64,000 nt of DNA from contig NZ_AP022564.1 of NCBI RefSeq assembly GCF_010727125.1, positions 3,596,001 to 3,660,000 on the forward strand. Direction: 5' to 3'. This document shows positions 24,935 to 32,903 of this stretch, in pieces (positions within the stretch are counted from its first letter, which is position 1; every line of letters starts with the position of its first letter). Source of the stretch: Mycolicibacter terrae. GTDB taxonomy: Bacteria; Actinomycetota; Actinomycetes; Mycobacteriales; Mycobacteriaceae. The translations under genes and the position numbers were made by a program. The notes beneath the pieces are model-generated. The model saw only the letters and a list, made by a program, of their open reading frames with translations. It had not been told where the DNA came from and ran no database searches.

Positions 24935-25567
24935 CTAAAGATCCCGGAAGTTCTCTTGAAAGTGACGCACGCATGCTTGATATGCCACTCCACCATGTGC
25001 TCGGATGATAGTCACCGCACGGCCATTGTTTGGGTTCCACGTCGCAACGATTGTGGGTTCAGGGTCCGCGGCCGTACTCATATCCATTTCGCGCCGGTAG
25101 TACCCCTGCTCGATGACCGCCTCGTCCAGGACGAGATGCCAAGTATTGCGCTGCCTCTTCGACTCATCGACCGTGCGAGGCGTGCGCGGGTCGCTGTCGT
25201 CCACCACCTCTAACGTCGGCCGGTGTAACCATTTCCCCTTGGTCCAACTCAACTTTCGTGGCTTCGGCCCGTATCCCGCTGCGTATCTTGAGGGGCGAGG
25301 CGCCGAATCGCCGACGGCAACAACCCGACCCGTCAACCAAGCCCTAAGCCGGTCGCTTTTTCCAGGAGAGTCTTCCGAGAAAAACTCCTCGTCACGGTCC
25401 GGGCACTGACGCACTAAGCTGGTGATCTCGTCATCGTCGGAGTACTGCACGGCGATACTGGTTCCGCCCTTGGCGAACTCGTCGGTACGGCGAGTCGACT
25501 CCACATGCCAACCGGAGTCCAGCGCGATGTCTGCCGTGTCGAGCCGGAACGTTGTTGCGTCTGCCAT
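24935..25567 (-). CDS. Orphan protein, half-paralogue of its neighbour
   Basis: 210 residues, starting four bases after the mcrC stop and so part of the same operon. The N-terminal 80 residues match the following gene's (see 24154-24870). The C-terminal 130 differ: a basic patch (YGPKPRKLSWTKGKW), an acidic one, then WHLVLDEAVIEQGYYRREM and TIVATWNPNNGRAVTIIRAHGG. No domain is recognised. The tight spacing to mcrC suggests a system component rather than a passenger. Confidence 0.65.
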   Translation of the reverse strand: MADATTFRLDTADIALDSGWHVESTRRTDEFAKGGTSIAVQYSDDDEITSLVRQCPDRDEEFFSEDSPGKSDRLRAWLTGRVVAVGDSAPRPSRYAAGYGPKPRKLSWTKGKWLHRPTLEVVDDSDPRTPRTVDESKRQRNTWHLVLDEAVIEQGYYRREMDMSTAADPEPTIVATWNPNNGRAVTIIRAHGGVAYQACVRHFQENFRDL

Positions 25568-25571
25568 TTCG

Positions 25572-26780
25572 TTAGCCCTTCCCCAACTCCGACGGGGCCG
25601 CGCCAGCAGTGACGAGCGCCGTTAACTCATCGACCTGCCGCATCAGAAGCGCCGGCGGCAAGGCCAGGTCGAGGGCATGACAGTAAATCGTGACCCCAGC
25701 CCGCTGCACGGTGTGCGTCTGAACCGGTTCGTTGCCCTTGGCATAAACCAAATGCCCCTCCGGCAGACCGAGCACGGTGCAGTACGCCAACATTTGGTAT
25801 AGGTCCGCGTTCGGAAAGCCCTCGGGCCTTTCGGCCTTGTACTTGGCGTCGACCACCGCACACGGCACGCCGTGGCGATACCACAGGAGGTCTGGGCGCA
25901 TATCGACTCGCTGGGCTACGTCCAGGCGCAGCGACGCCTGGGAAACACTGCGACCACCGATCGTCCGCAATGCCTCACGCAGCGCAGTCGTCACAAAGTC
26001 TTCGAAGATCCGCCACATGTCGAACATGTATCCGGTTACCCGAAGGTTACCGACGTGATGTTCGAATGACTCTGACGCCAGTACAATCTCGGCAAGCCGC
26101 AGCGCTGAGTGATAGCGGGTGTTGAGCCGGCTCGGCTGCCAGCGCGGAAGCGCGGCGCCGCGAGACAGCATCGACACGTCGGCAAGAGTCTGCCGCAGCC
26201 GCTGCAACCGCCGCCTGGCCATCTCGCTGATCCGCTGCACGCTCAGCAGGCGCAGCGCTGCGGCAAGCAGGAGCTGGTTTTCGGCGACGTCGACGGTGAA
26301 GTCGTCATATTCCACCGCAACCGGCACCGGCAGCCCATAGAGCCGGGTCATCTGCTCACCGGCGAGCAACCGGCCGCGCAGCACCGGCAGCGTGTCGCGG
26401 ATCGTCCGGTAACCCTGCAGCACACCCAGCTCTACGGCGCGTGACGCCAGCCGGCTGAATGCCTCGGCGATGCCGGGCAGCAGTTCGTTGGCGCCGATGA
26501 GATCGACCTGATCGTCACGCCAAATCCGCTGATCTTTGGCATAGCCGATCAAGAACAACAGCCGGTTCAAGTCGGTGATCTTGGGACGGACGACGAGTTG
26601 ACGCTCCCCCACCGTGACCGCACCAACCTTGCGGCCGGCGGTGACCTCGTAGCGGCCGGCATCAAGTGTCGGGGTCACCGTGACCAGACCGAGCTGCTGG
26701 AACGCCCGGTACTCGCTCCCCGTCAGCTCGACGGTCTGCGGAGCTCCGCCCTCAGTAAGGGTCAGCGCCGGTGACGTCAT
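25572..26780 (-). CDS. mcrC: McrC-family nuclease subunit
   Basis: 402 residues. McrC proteins carry the PD-(D/E)xK nuclease that cuts DNA when driven by the McrB GTPase. The catalytic pattern is clear near the C-terminus: DMRPDLLWYRHGVPCAVVDAKYK (about residues 300-322; D, DxK). The N-terminal part has the family's FLIGYAKD-like segment (about 75), and the middle has VLRGRLLAGEQM and FTVDVAENQLLLAAALRLL, typical of McrC. The ORF starts 29 bases inside the end of the mcrB-like gene, indicating translational coupling. All expected residues are present, so the nuclease should be active. Confidence 0.9.
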   Translation of the reverse strand: MTSPALTLTEGGAPQTVELTGSEYRAFQQLGLVTVTPTLDAGRYEVTAGRKVGAVTVGERQLVVRPKITDLNRLLFLIGYAKDQRIWRDDQVDLIGANELLPGIAEAFSRLASRAVELGVLQGYRTIRDTLPVLRGRLLAGEQMTRLYGLPVPVAVEYDDFTVDVAENQLLLAAALRLLSVQRISEMARRRLQRLRQTLADVSMLSRGAALPRWQPSRLNTRYHSALRLAEIVLASESFEHHVGNLRVTGYMFDMWRIFEDFVTTALREALRTIGGRSVSQASLRLDVAQRVDMRPDLLWYRHGVPCAVVDAKYKAERPEGFPNADLYQMLAYCTVLGLPEGHLVYAKGNEPVQTHTVQRAGVTIYCHALDLALPPALLMRQVDELTALVTAGAAPSELGKG

Positions 26781-29001
26781 TGCCGGATTCCTCTACCGGG
26801 GCGGCCCCGGCCCACACGCCGGTGCGCCTGGCCTCCACCGCGGCCTGGATGGCCGAAAGGCCATAGCGGGCTCGGACATCAAGTGCGCGGTCGCCGTAGT
26901 GGTGTTCTTCCAGCAGCGGCAGGATCGCGGTACGCCACACCCGTTCCAACCCACGGCCATCAGCGTCGTAGACCGCCGGCCGCATGAAGTAGGACGGCCC
27001 GATTTTGAAGTCTGCATCCTCGATGCGGGCGTTGAGCTCGTCGAGATAGTCGGCGACCTGCGCGGGGTGGCCCTTGTCGGCCAGCCAGTTGCGGAGAATC
27101 TCGTTGGTGGGTTCCTCCGACGGATGCAGCGGCAGGAAGGCGAACCGGCGGCGCATGGCGGCGTCGACCAGCGCGATGGAGCGGTCGGCAGTGTTCATCG
27201 TGCCGAGGATGACGATATTCTTCGGCAACATGAACGGTTCGGTGTCATCGGAGGAGTACAGCAGGTCGATCGACTTGTCGCGGTACTCCAGTAGGAAGTA
27301 CAGCTCGCCGAAGATCTTGGCGAGGTTGCCGCGGTTAATCTCGTCGATGATCAGCACGTAGACAGCTTCGGGGTTCTCGTTGGCCCGGTCGACCAGGGAA
27401 CGCAGTGGGCCGGGTTTGAGTGCGAAGCCGACCTGTTCACCGCCCCGCCCGGTCGGGCGGTATCCCTCGAAGAAGTCCTCGTAGGAGTAGGCCGGGTGGA
27501 ATTGGACGATCTTGACGTTCGACTCGGTGGCCAGATGGCGGGCGAGTTCTTGGGCGATGTAGGTCTTTCCGGTTCCGGGCGGGCCGTAGAAGATCAGCTG
27601 TGGACGGTCCCGCAGCAGCTCGACACACTCCTGCAGCCACACCTGCGGCACGTAGAGGCGTCGGGCCAGTTCGGCGGTGGCATCCGGCAAGTGCATCGCG
27701 GCGGCACCAGCGGGTGGACGTCGGCGTTCGGCGAGTGCGATGAGGGTGTCGAGGTGCTGGCTGAGGTCGAGCACCTCACCTTGCGCCCCCAGCCGCGCTG
27801 ATACCTCGCTGGGCAGCTCTGCCAGCGGCAGCGCGCTGTCATACCACTTCACCGGTCGGCGCAGGTTTGACCGTCCGTCGCTGCTGTTCACGAATTCGGC
27901 TTCGCCGGTGGTGATCCCGAAGTACACCTTGCCCTGGCTGACGGTGACGACAACGTCCTGTGGGTGCATGCGGGTGAGGAAGGCGAAGAACTCGTCGAAC
28001 TTCTCCTGCCGCTGCGCGTAGCCGGATGAGCGGTAGTCCTCGTCGACGAAGGCTTTCAGTTCGTCTCGACTCACATCGGTATCGACGGGCCGCAGCAGGC
28101 TGGCGGCCAGCGAGACGGTGCCCTTGCGCCGCCAGATCGGCACCATGTCTTGGCCTTTGACGCCTGCGCCTTGCACCTTCCAGGCGTGCCGGGCGGGCAG
28201 CTCGGGCTTCTTTAGCCAGCGCTCGATCCAAGGCTTCTCGTAGAGGTCGATGTGACCGCCCTCGGCCTCGGTAATGGCTTCGTAGATTTCGGCGATGTCG
28301 CTATCGAGGTCGCCGGTTGGCGTTGCAAGATACTTTCCGGCCAGTCGGTCGCGCAGCAGAATGCGGTGTTCGGTCTTGACGATCGGCAGGTAGAAGTGCG
28401 GGAACGCCAGGTACAGCAGAGATTGGCGCTGAGCGGCCTGGCCGGTCGGGACGGCGTTGACCTCCTCGCGGAATATAAGTGGCTCAGCCAGCGCGTCGAC
28501 CAGCCGCTGCTCGGGTAGTGATTTGAAGTGGCGCGCCAACTGGATGAGGTAGACGATCTGCGCCCAGCGATAGGTGGTGAAAGCCTGGCCGCCGTTGAAT
28601 ACGCCGCCACCCTCAAGTGCGGCCTCAACATCCGCCGGCAATGTCACTGGAGCACTGCTCATGCCCAGCACATTGTCGACCTGTTTGACCTTCAGCGTGC
28701 CGTTGACGTTCCTGATGGGAAGCATGTTGAGGATCAGCAGCTCGGCGAACAACTGCACGACGGCCGGTGACGAATCCGCCAGCTGGATCTTCAGTTTCTC
28801 GAAAAACCCACCGGGGCCAGTGTCCGGCCGGTCGACGTAATCGCGGGTGAGTGCATCCAGGTTCGCCATCGTCCAAGTCGGCTCGCCGGGAGTGAGCAAC
28901 GAATCGTCCTTGCCCAGACCGGAGTCGATGATCCGCCGCCCGATCTTCTCGACGCCGACCGCGGCCTCGCGGGCGAACGTCCCGACCTCGACGTCGCTCA
29001 T
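26752..29001 (-). CDS. mcrB: McrB-like AAA+ motor protein
   Basis: 749 residues. The C-terminal half is an McrB-type AAA+ domain: Walker A FYGPPGTGKTYIAQEL (about 470-486), an FHPAYSYEDFFEGYRP element that is diagnostic for McrB (about 497-512), Walker B VLIIDEINRGNLAKIFGEL (about 543-561), the sensor GTMNTADRSIALVDAAMRRRF with arginine residues (about 594-614), and YFMRP near 665. The N-terminal 450 residues, which in McrB proteins read the DNA modification, match no domain I know, so the recognised mark is unclear. It starts four bases inside the methylase gene's end and overlaps mcrC. It probably powers the McrC nuclease. Confidence 0.88.
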   Translation of the reverse strand: MSDVEVGTFAREAAVGVEKIGRRIIDSGLGKDDSLLTPGEPTWTMANLDALTRDYVDRPDTGPGGFFEKLKIQLADSSPAVVQLFAELLILNMLPIRNVNGTLKVKQVDNVLGMSSAPVTLPADVEAALEGGGVFNGGQAFTTYRWAQIVYLIQLARHFKSLPEQRLVDALAEPLIFREEVNAVPTGQAAQRQSLLYLAFPHFYLPIVKTEHRILLRDRLAGKYLATPTGDLDSDIAEIYEAITEAEGGHIDLYEKPWIERWLKKPELPARHAWKVQGAGVKGQDMVPIWRRKGTVSLAASLLRPVDTDVSRDELKAFVDEDYRSSGYAQRQEKFDEFFAFLTRMHPQDVVVTVSQGKVYFGITTGEAEFVNSSDGRSNLRRPVKWYDSALPLAELPSEVSARLGAQGEVLDLSQHLDTLIALAERRRPPAGAAAMHLPDATAELARRLYVPQVWLQECVELLRDRPQLIFYGPPGTGKTYIAQELARHLATESNVKIVQFHPAYSYEDFFEGYRPTGRGGEQVGFALKPGPLRSLVDRANENPEAVYVLIIDEINRGNLAKIFGELYFLLEYRDKSIDLLYSSDDTEPFMLPKNIVILGTMNTADRSIALVDAAMRRRFAFLPLHPSEEPTNEILRNWLADKGHPAQVADYLDELNARIEDADFKIGPSYFMRPAVYDADGRGLERVWRTAILPLLEEHHYGDRALDVRARYGLSAIQAAVEARRTGVWAGAAPVEESGNDVTGADPY

Positions 29002-32000
29002 CGCGCACCTGTCTTACTCTTCATGTTCGGATCGTCTAGCGGCGACGTGTACGGCACTCCGGTGCGCTCGGCTTCGGCCATCGCGTCGTAAACCTCCAGG
29101 ATCAATTTCTTGGTGCGGTACTCGCCGTGCTCGGCGATGTCCTTGCGCTTGACGATCGGGAAGGTCTCCATGATGTAGTCGGCGTCGCCACGGTCGATGC
29201 CGTAGAGGTGGAAGAAAGCGGCGTCGAGTTCAGCGCGTAGCTCACTCGCACTCTGCTTATCAGCCGTTTCATTCAGCAGCTCTAACCGACCATCGATCCA
29301 CTCCAGCGGCGTCCCCTCATGCCAGTCACCAGTACGGCACAACGCATCTGGATCGATCGCTGGCAATTGCTCGAAAGTAGAGAACGTCAGGTTCGCGCCC
29401 CCAAGTTTCTGGCGACACGCATAGTCAACGACAAAGCTCGCGAGAATTGCCGCGAGCGGTATCAACGGTAGCGACGAGAGCAACAACGGAAGGCTATTTC
29501 CGGCTGCCACCATCGGCAGCGCAGTCGCAATGAGTGTGCGTGCATCTGTCGACCGCGCGACCCATCGATAGCCGATTAGCGGTTCAGGCCTACGACCCGC
29601 CAGCTTTGCGTCCACCTCCCGCTTGTCTACCCAATACCGAGGCATGACAACGAAGGCCGGGTCCTGCTTCTCCGCCAGCGTGACATCTCGGACGGTTCCG
29701 TCGCGTTCATAGGTGGCCCAGCGGTGGTCGTAGTGGTGGATCATCTTCGCCTCGTACAGCGGCAGCATCCGGTTCTCGCCGCGTTCAAACACATTGCCGT
29801 TGAGCACCCACCCGTCGACCTCCAACTCCTCGCGGGAGTGGAACAGGTGCGAGTCATTGGACATGTCGAACATCCGCATGAAGCTGATACCCCAAGGGTT
29901 TCCATCAGGATCGCCTTCACGGACGAGGATCGGCACCCGCCGGTAGATCCCGAGGGTGATCTCGGCGTCGCGCCGGCTGCGGAACACCGGGCAGGTGCCG
30001 GTGTTGGGATTGAGCACAGTGAGCTCTTCTGGGCTCAACGCGAAGCGGACGTTCGGCCGCTGCAGGTCGGTGGGGTCGTGGGCGAAGAACGCAAAATCGG
30101 CGGCCGGCTCCCGCTCGTCGCGCCCGACCAGGGTCAGCAGGCAGAACTTGAAGCGGCTATCCACCGCCTCAAAAAGCGGCTTGCGGTTTTCGAAGTCGTA
30201 GAGGCTGGCGATTGAGCCGTGTTCGACGAGGTCTTTGAAGAAGTACTGGGTGGTGACGTCGGTGGCGATGCCGGTAGGCAGGATCACCCCGAGTCGCCCG
30301 GTTCCGGCCAGCAGGTTGCGGTCGGTTTCGGCGAACACCGAATAGGTGTTGATGTCGCCACGTCCGGTCAGGGGATACCGGCCGGAGTTGCGCATGAAAT
30401 GCGAGATGCCCTCCGCGCGCCGCTTCTCCGCGGTGAACGCCGCGTGCAGGGTCGGGTTCGTGGTCGGCAGTTCTTTGATCAGTTTCTTGCGGGCCGCGGC
30501 GGTGGGCGCGGTGGCGATGTCGGGGTCGCGGGCAGCGAAGAACTCCTGTTCCTGCAGTTTGACCCGTTCCCAAGGTGGGTTGGTGATGACTGCCGAGAAT
30601 CCACCGGCCCAGCCGGTTGCAGGATTCACCGTGTCGTCGCCACTGGCCTGGGCGGGAAACAGGTGCGGGAACTCAAGGTGCCAGTGGAAGAACCGATATT
30701 CGGCGGTCAGCCGGGCCACCTCGGCGCGAGACGCCTCGTTGAGCGAGTCCTGACCGTCGGCGAGCGCGGCGATGCTGCGGTGGGTGGGCGCGGCCGGTGC
30801 ACCGGCGTGTTTGGGCCAGACGAAGGCCGCGCACCAGGTGTCAGCCGCCAGGTGTTGGTGCTGGTATGCATCGGATTGGGTGTAGGCGCGCCAGCGTTGA
30901 CGCTGCACGTGAACGTCGGCCAAGGAGAGCACCGGGGCGGACACCACCTGCTGAACTTCCTCGCCGAGGGCGGTGGTGGCGGCGGTGATGTCGATGTCGA
31001 ACAGGCTGTCCTGCGCGCTGCGCTCGACCTTGTTCTGTTTGGCCAGTGCCGCCGCGATCTTCTTGTCGTCGCCTTCGATGGGTTTGAACGCCTCATCGGG
31101 CAGGCCGTCGGCGAGCAGTTTCGGGGTGGCGCCAGCCAGGGCATGGCCAACCTTGATCTGCGCGTCGAGGAAGGCCAGCGGCAGGCCGGGTTCGAGGGTT
31201 TCCATCCACAGCGACACCTTGGCCAGCTCGGCGGCCAGCGGGTTGACGTCGACCCCGTAGATGCAGCGGGCCACCACATCGCGCATTGCCGAGCGCACTG
31301 CCGCCGGTGCCGGTTCGGGGTCGCCGGTACGCAGGTGCGCCAGCCGTTTGGCGATGCGCCGGGCCGCCCCCACCAGGAAATGTCCGCTGCCACACGCTGG
31401 ATCACAGACGGTGAGGTTCAACAGGGCTTCCTGCGGATTGTCGGATTTCTGGGCATCATCGAGCACCGGATCCAGTGCGGTGTCCAGCAGGGACTCCACC
31501 AGCGAGGTCGGGGTGTAGTAGGAACCGGTGTCCTTGCGCTGGTTACCGGAGGCCACCGACAGCTGATAGGTCTTGGCGGCCGGATCCCAGGAGGGAATAA
31601 ACTCCAGCAGCGCCTCGTAGATGCTGCCGAGTTCCTCCGCGCCAAGGTTGCGGTAGTCGACCACCCGCAGCAGCCCCGAGCCAGGTTCGCGCACCAGCGA
31701 CAGGGAGTGCACCGCTGCTTGCAGGGCGGCGTTGCTCAGCTCGCAGTCGGTCAGAAAGTCCAGCTCGCCGTGATCAAACAGGCCGCCGATGCCGGGCAGG
31801 CCAAGTTCGGGCAGCCCGTTCTCGTCACCCAGGCCGCACCACACCAGGATCAGGGCCTGCCACCGGTCGCCGTAGCGGCCGCCGCGGCGGCGCCGGGAGA
31901 TGCGCCGCAGCCGGTCGGTAGAGAAGTAGTCCAGGTAGCGTTGCCGCGCGGTCGGGTCGGCGGCCGGGTCAAGAAGCACGCCGCGGTCTTCGGCGACGAA

Positions 32001-32903
32001 GGTGAACAGCAGCCGGTAAACCACCCGCAGCAAGGCTTCGTGGGCGTCGCGCACGGTCAGGGTGCCGTCGACTAGCCGCTGGCGCAGTGCGGCGTTGTCG
32101 GGGTGGGTAAGGAATCCGGTGCCGAGCGTTTGCAGTGCGTCGACGACACCGTCGCGCAGTAGGTTCAGGGCACGCGAGCCGGTGTCGAGGGCGTCTTGGC
32201 GCCAGTGTTCCAGCCAGCAGGAGGCTGGACCGATCTCCGGGTCGCGGATCTCCAGCCTCGACTGCTGGCACAGCGTGTACAGCAGCAGGAAGTCGGCGAA
32301 CAGATCCCCGTCGAAGATCGCCTCCAGGTCGAATTCGACGTAGGCCGACCCGACCAACGAGGTGGAGTCGCGCAGCAACCGCAGCGTGGTGTCGTTGGCC
32401 AGCAGCGCCCACAAGTGCTCATCGGAGCGGTTGAGCAGTTCTTGGACCATCGACTGCGGTGAGGCGCCAGCAGCGCCGGCCATCCCTTTGGTGCGGGTGT
32501 CCAGCGGCACCCGGCCGAGCAGATGGATCGGGACCGATTCCCACAGGTGCGAGATCGGGAAGCTGTGCTCCCCCAACGTGATTCCGCCCTTGCCGGTGGT
32601 GGGTACCCGGCCGTAGCCGAGCTGGTCGAGCAGCACCATGCTGAACCGTTCCCGGGTCAGCGCGGTGGCCCGGTCGTCCTCGGGCAGCGCGGCCAGTGCC
32701 TCCCGGTAGGCGGTCCACGCCCCGCGCAGGTACGCCCAGACCCGGTTGGCCGCATCCGACACCGATTCCCCGGCGGCCAGGTGGTAGTCCTTGGACGTCA
32801 TTCCAGGCACGTCGGGCCGGTTTGCCAGCCGGGCCAGCAGGTCGGCCGGCAGCAGCCCGCCCTGGATGCGCACCCCGACGAATGCGCTTGCACCGCTGCT
32901 CAT
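28998..32903 (-). CDS. Large adenine-specific DNA methyltransferase (DrmMI/PglX-like)
   Basis: 1301 residues. The SAM-binding motif I, CDPACGSGHFLVGAARRI, is at about 499-516, preceded by GSYYTPTSLVESLLDTALDP, a signature of Eco57I-class enzymes. The catalytic N6-adenine motif IV, ITNPPWERV, is at about 770, followed by a large target-recognition part. The N-terminal 450 residues are helical. Size and motif order match DISARM class 1 DrmMI and BREX PglX methylases rather than type I HsdM. It overlaps the SNF2 gene before it and the mcrB gene after it by four bases each. Its m6A mark presumably labels self DNA. No separate cytosine methylase is seen in the island. Confidence 0.88.
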   Translation of the reverse strand: MSSGASAFVGVRIQGGLLPADLLARLANRPDVPGMTSKDYHLAAGESVSDAANRVWAYLRGAWTAYREALAALPEDDRATALTRERFSMVLLDQLGYGRVPTTGKGGITLGEHSFPISHLWESVPIHLLGRVPLDTRTKGMAGAAGASPQSMVQELLNRSDEHLWALLANDTTLRLLRDSTSLVGSAYVEFDLEAIFDGDLFADFLLLYTLCQQSRLEIRDPEIGPASCWLEHWRQDALDTGSRALNLLRDGVVDALQTLGTGFLTHPDNAALRQRLVDGTLTVRDAHEALLRVVYRLLFTFVAEDRGVLLDPAADPTARQRYLDYFSTDRLRRISRRRRGGRYGDRWQALILVWCGLGDENGLPELGLPGIGGLFDHGELDFLTDCELSNAALQAAVHSLSLVREPGSGLLRVVDYRNLGAEELGSIYEALLEFIPSWDPAAKTYQLSVASGNQRKDTGSYYTPTSLVESLLDTALDPVLDDAQKSDNPQEALLNLTVCDPACGSGHFLVGAARRIAKRLAHLRTGDPEPAPAAVRSAMRDVVARCIYGVDVNPLAAELAKVSLWMETLEPGLPLAFLDAQIKVGHALAGATPKLLADGLPDEAFKPIEGDDKKIAAALAKQNKVERSAQDSLFDIDITAATTALGEEVQQVVSAPVLSLADVHVQRQRWRAYTQSDAYQHQHLAADTWCAAFVWPKHAGAPAAPTHRSIAALADGQDSLNEASRAEVARLTAEYRFFHWHLEFPHLFPAQASGDDTVNPATGWAGGFSAVITNPPWERVKLQEQEFFAARDPDIATAPTAAARKKLIKELPTTNPTLHAAFTAEKRRAEGISHFMRNSGRYPLTGRGDINTYSVFAETDRNLLAGTGRLGVILPTGIATDVTTQYFFKDLVEHGSIASLYDFENRKPLFEAVDSRFKFCLLTLVGRDEREPAADFAFFAHDPTDLQRPNVRFALSPEELTVLNPNTGTCPVFRSRRDAEITLGIYRRVPILVREGDPDGNPWGISFMRMFDMSNDSHLFHSREELEVDGWVLNGNVFERGENRMLPLYEAKMIHHYDHRWATYERDGTVRDVTLAEKQDPAFVVMPRYWVDKREVDAKLAGRRPEPLIGYRWVARSTDARTLIATALPMVAAGNSLPLLLSSLPLIPLAAILASFVVDYACRQKLGGANLTFSTFEQLPAIDPDALCRTGDWHEGTPLEWIDGRLELLNETADKQSASELRAELDAAFFHLYGIDRGDADYIMETFPIVKRKDIAEHGEYRTKKLILEVYDAMAEAERTGVPYTSPLDDPNMKSKTGAR

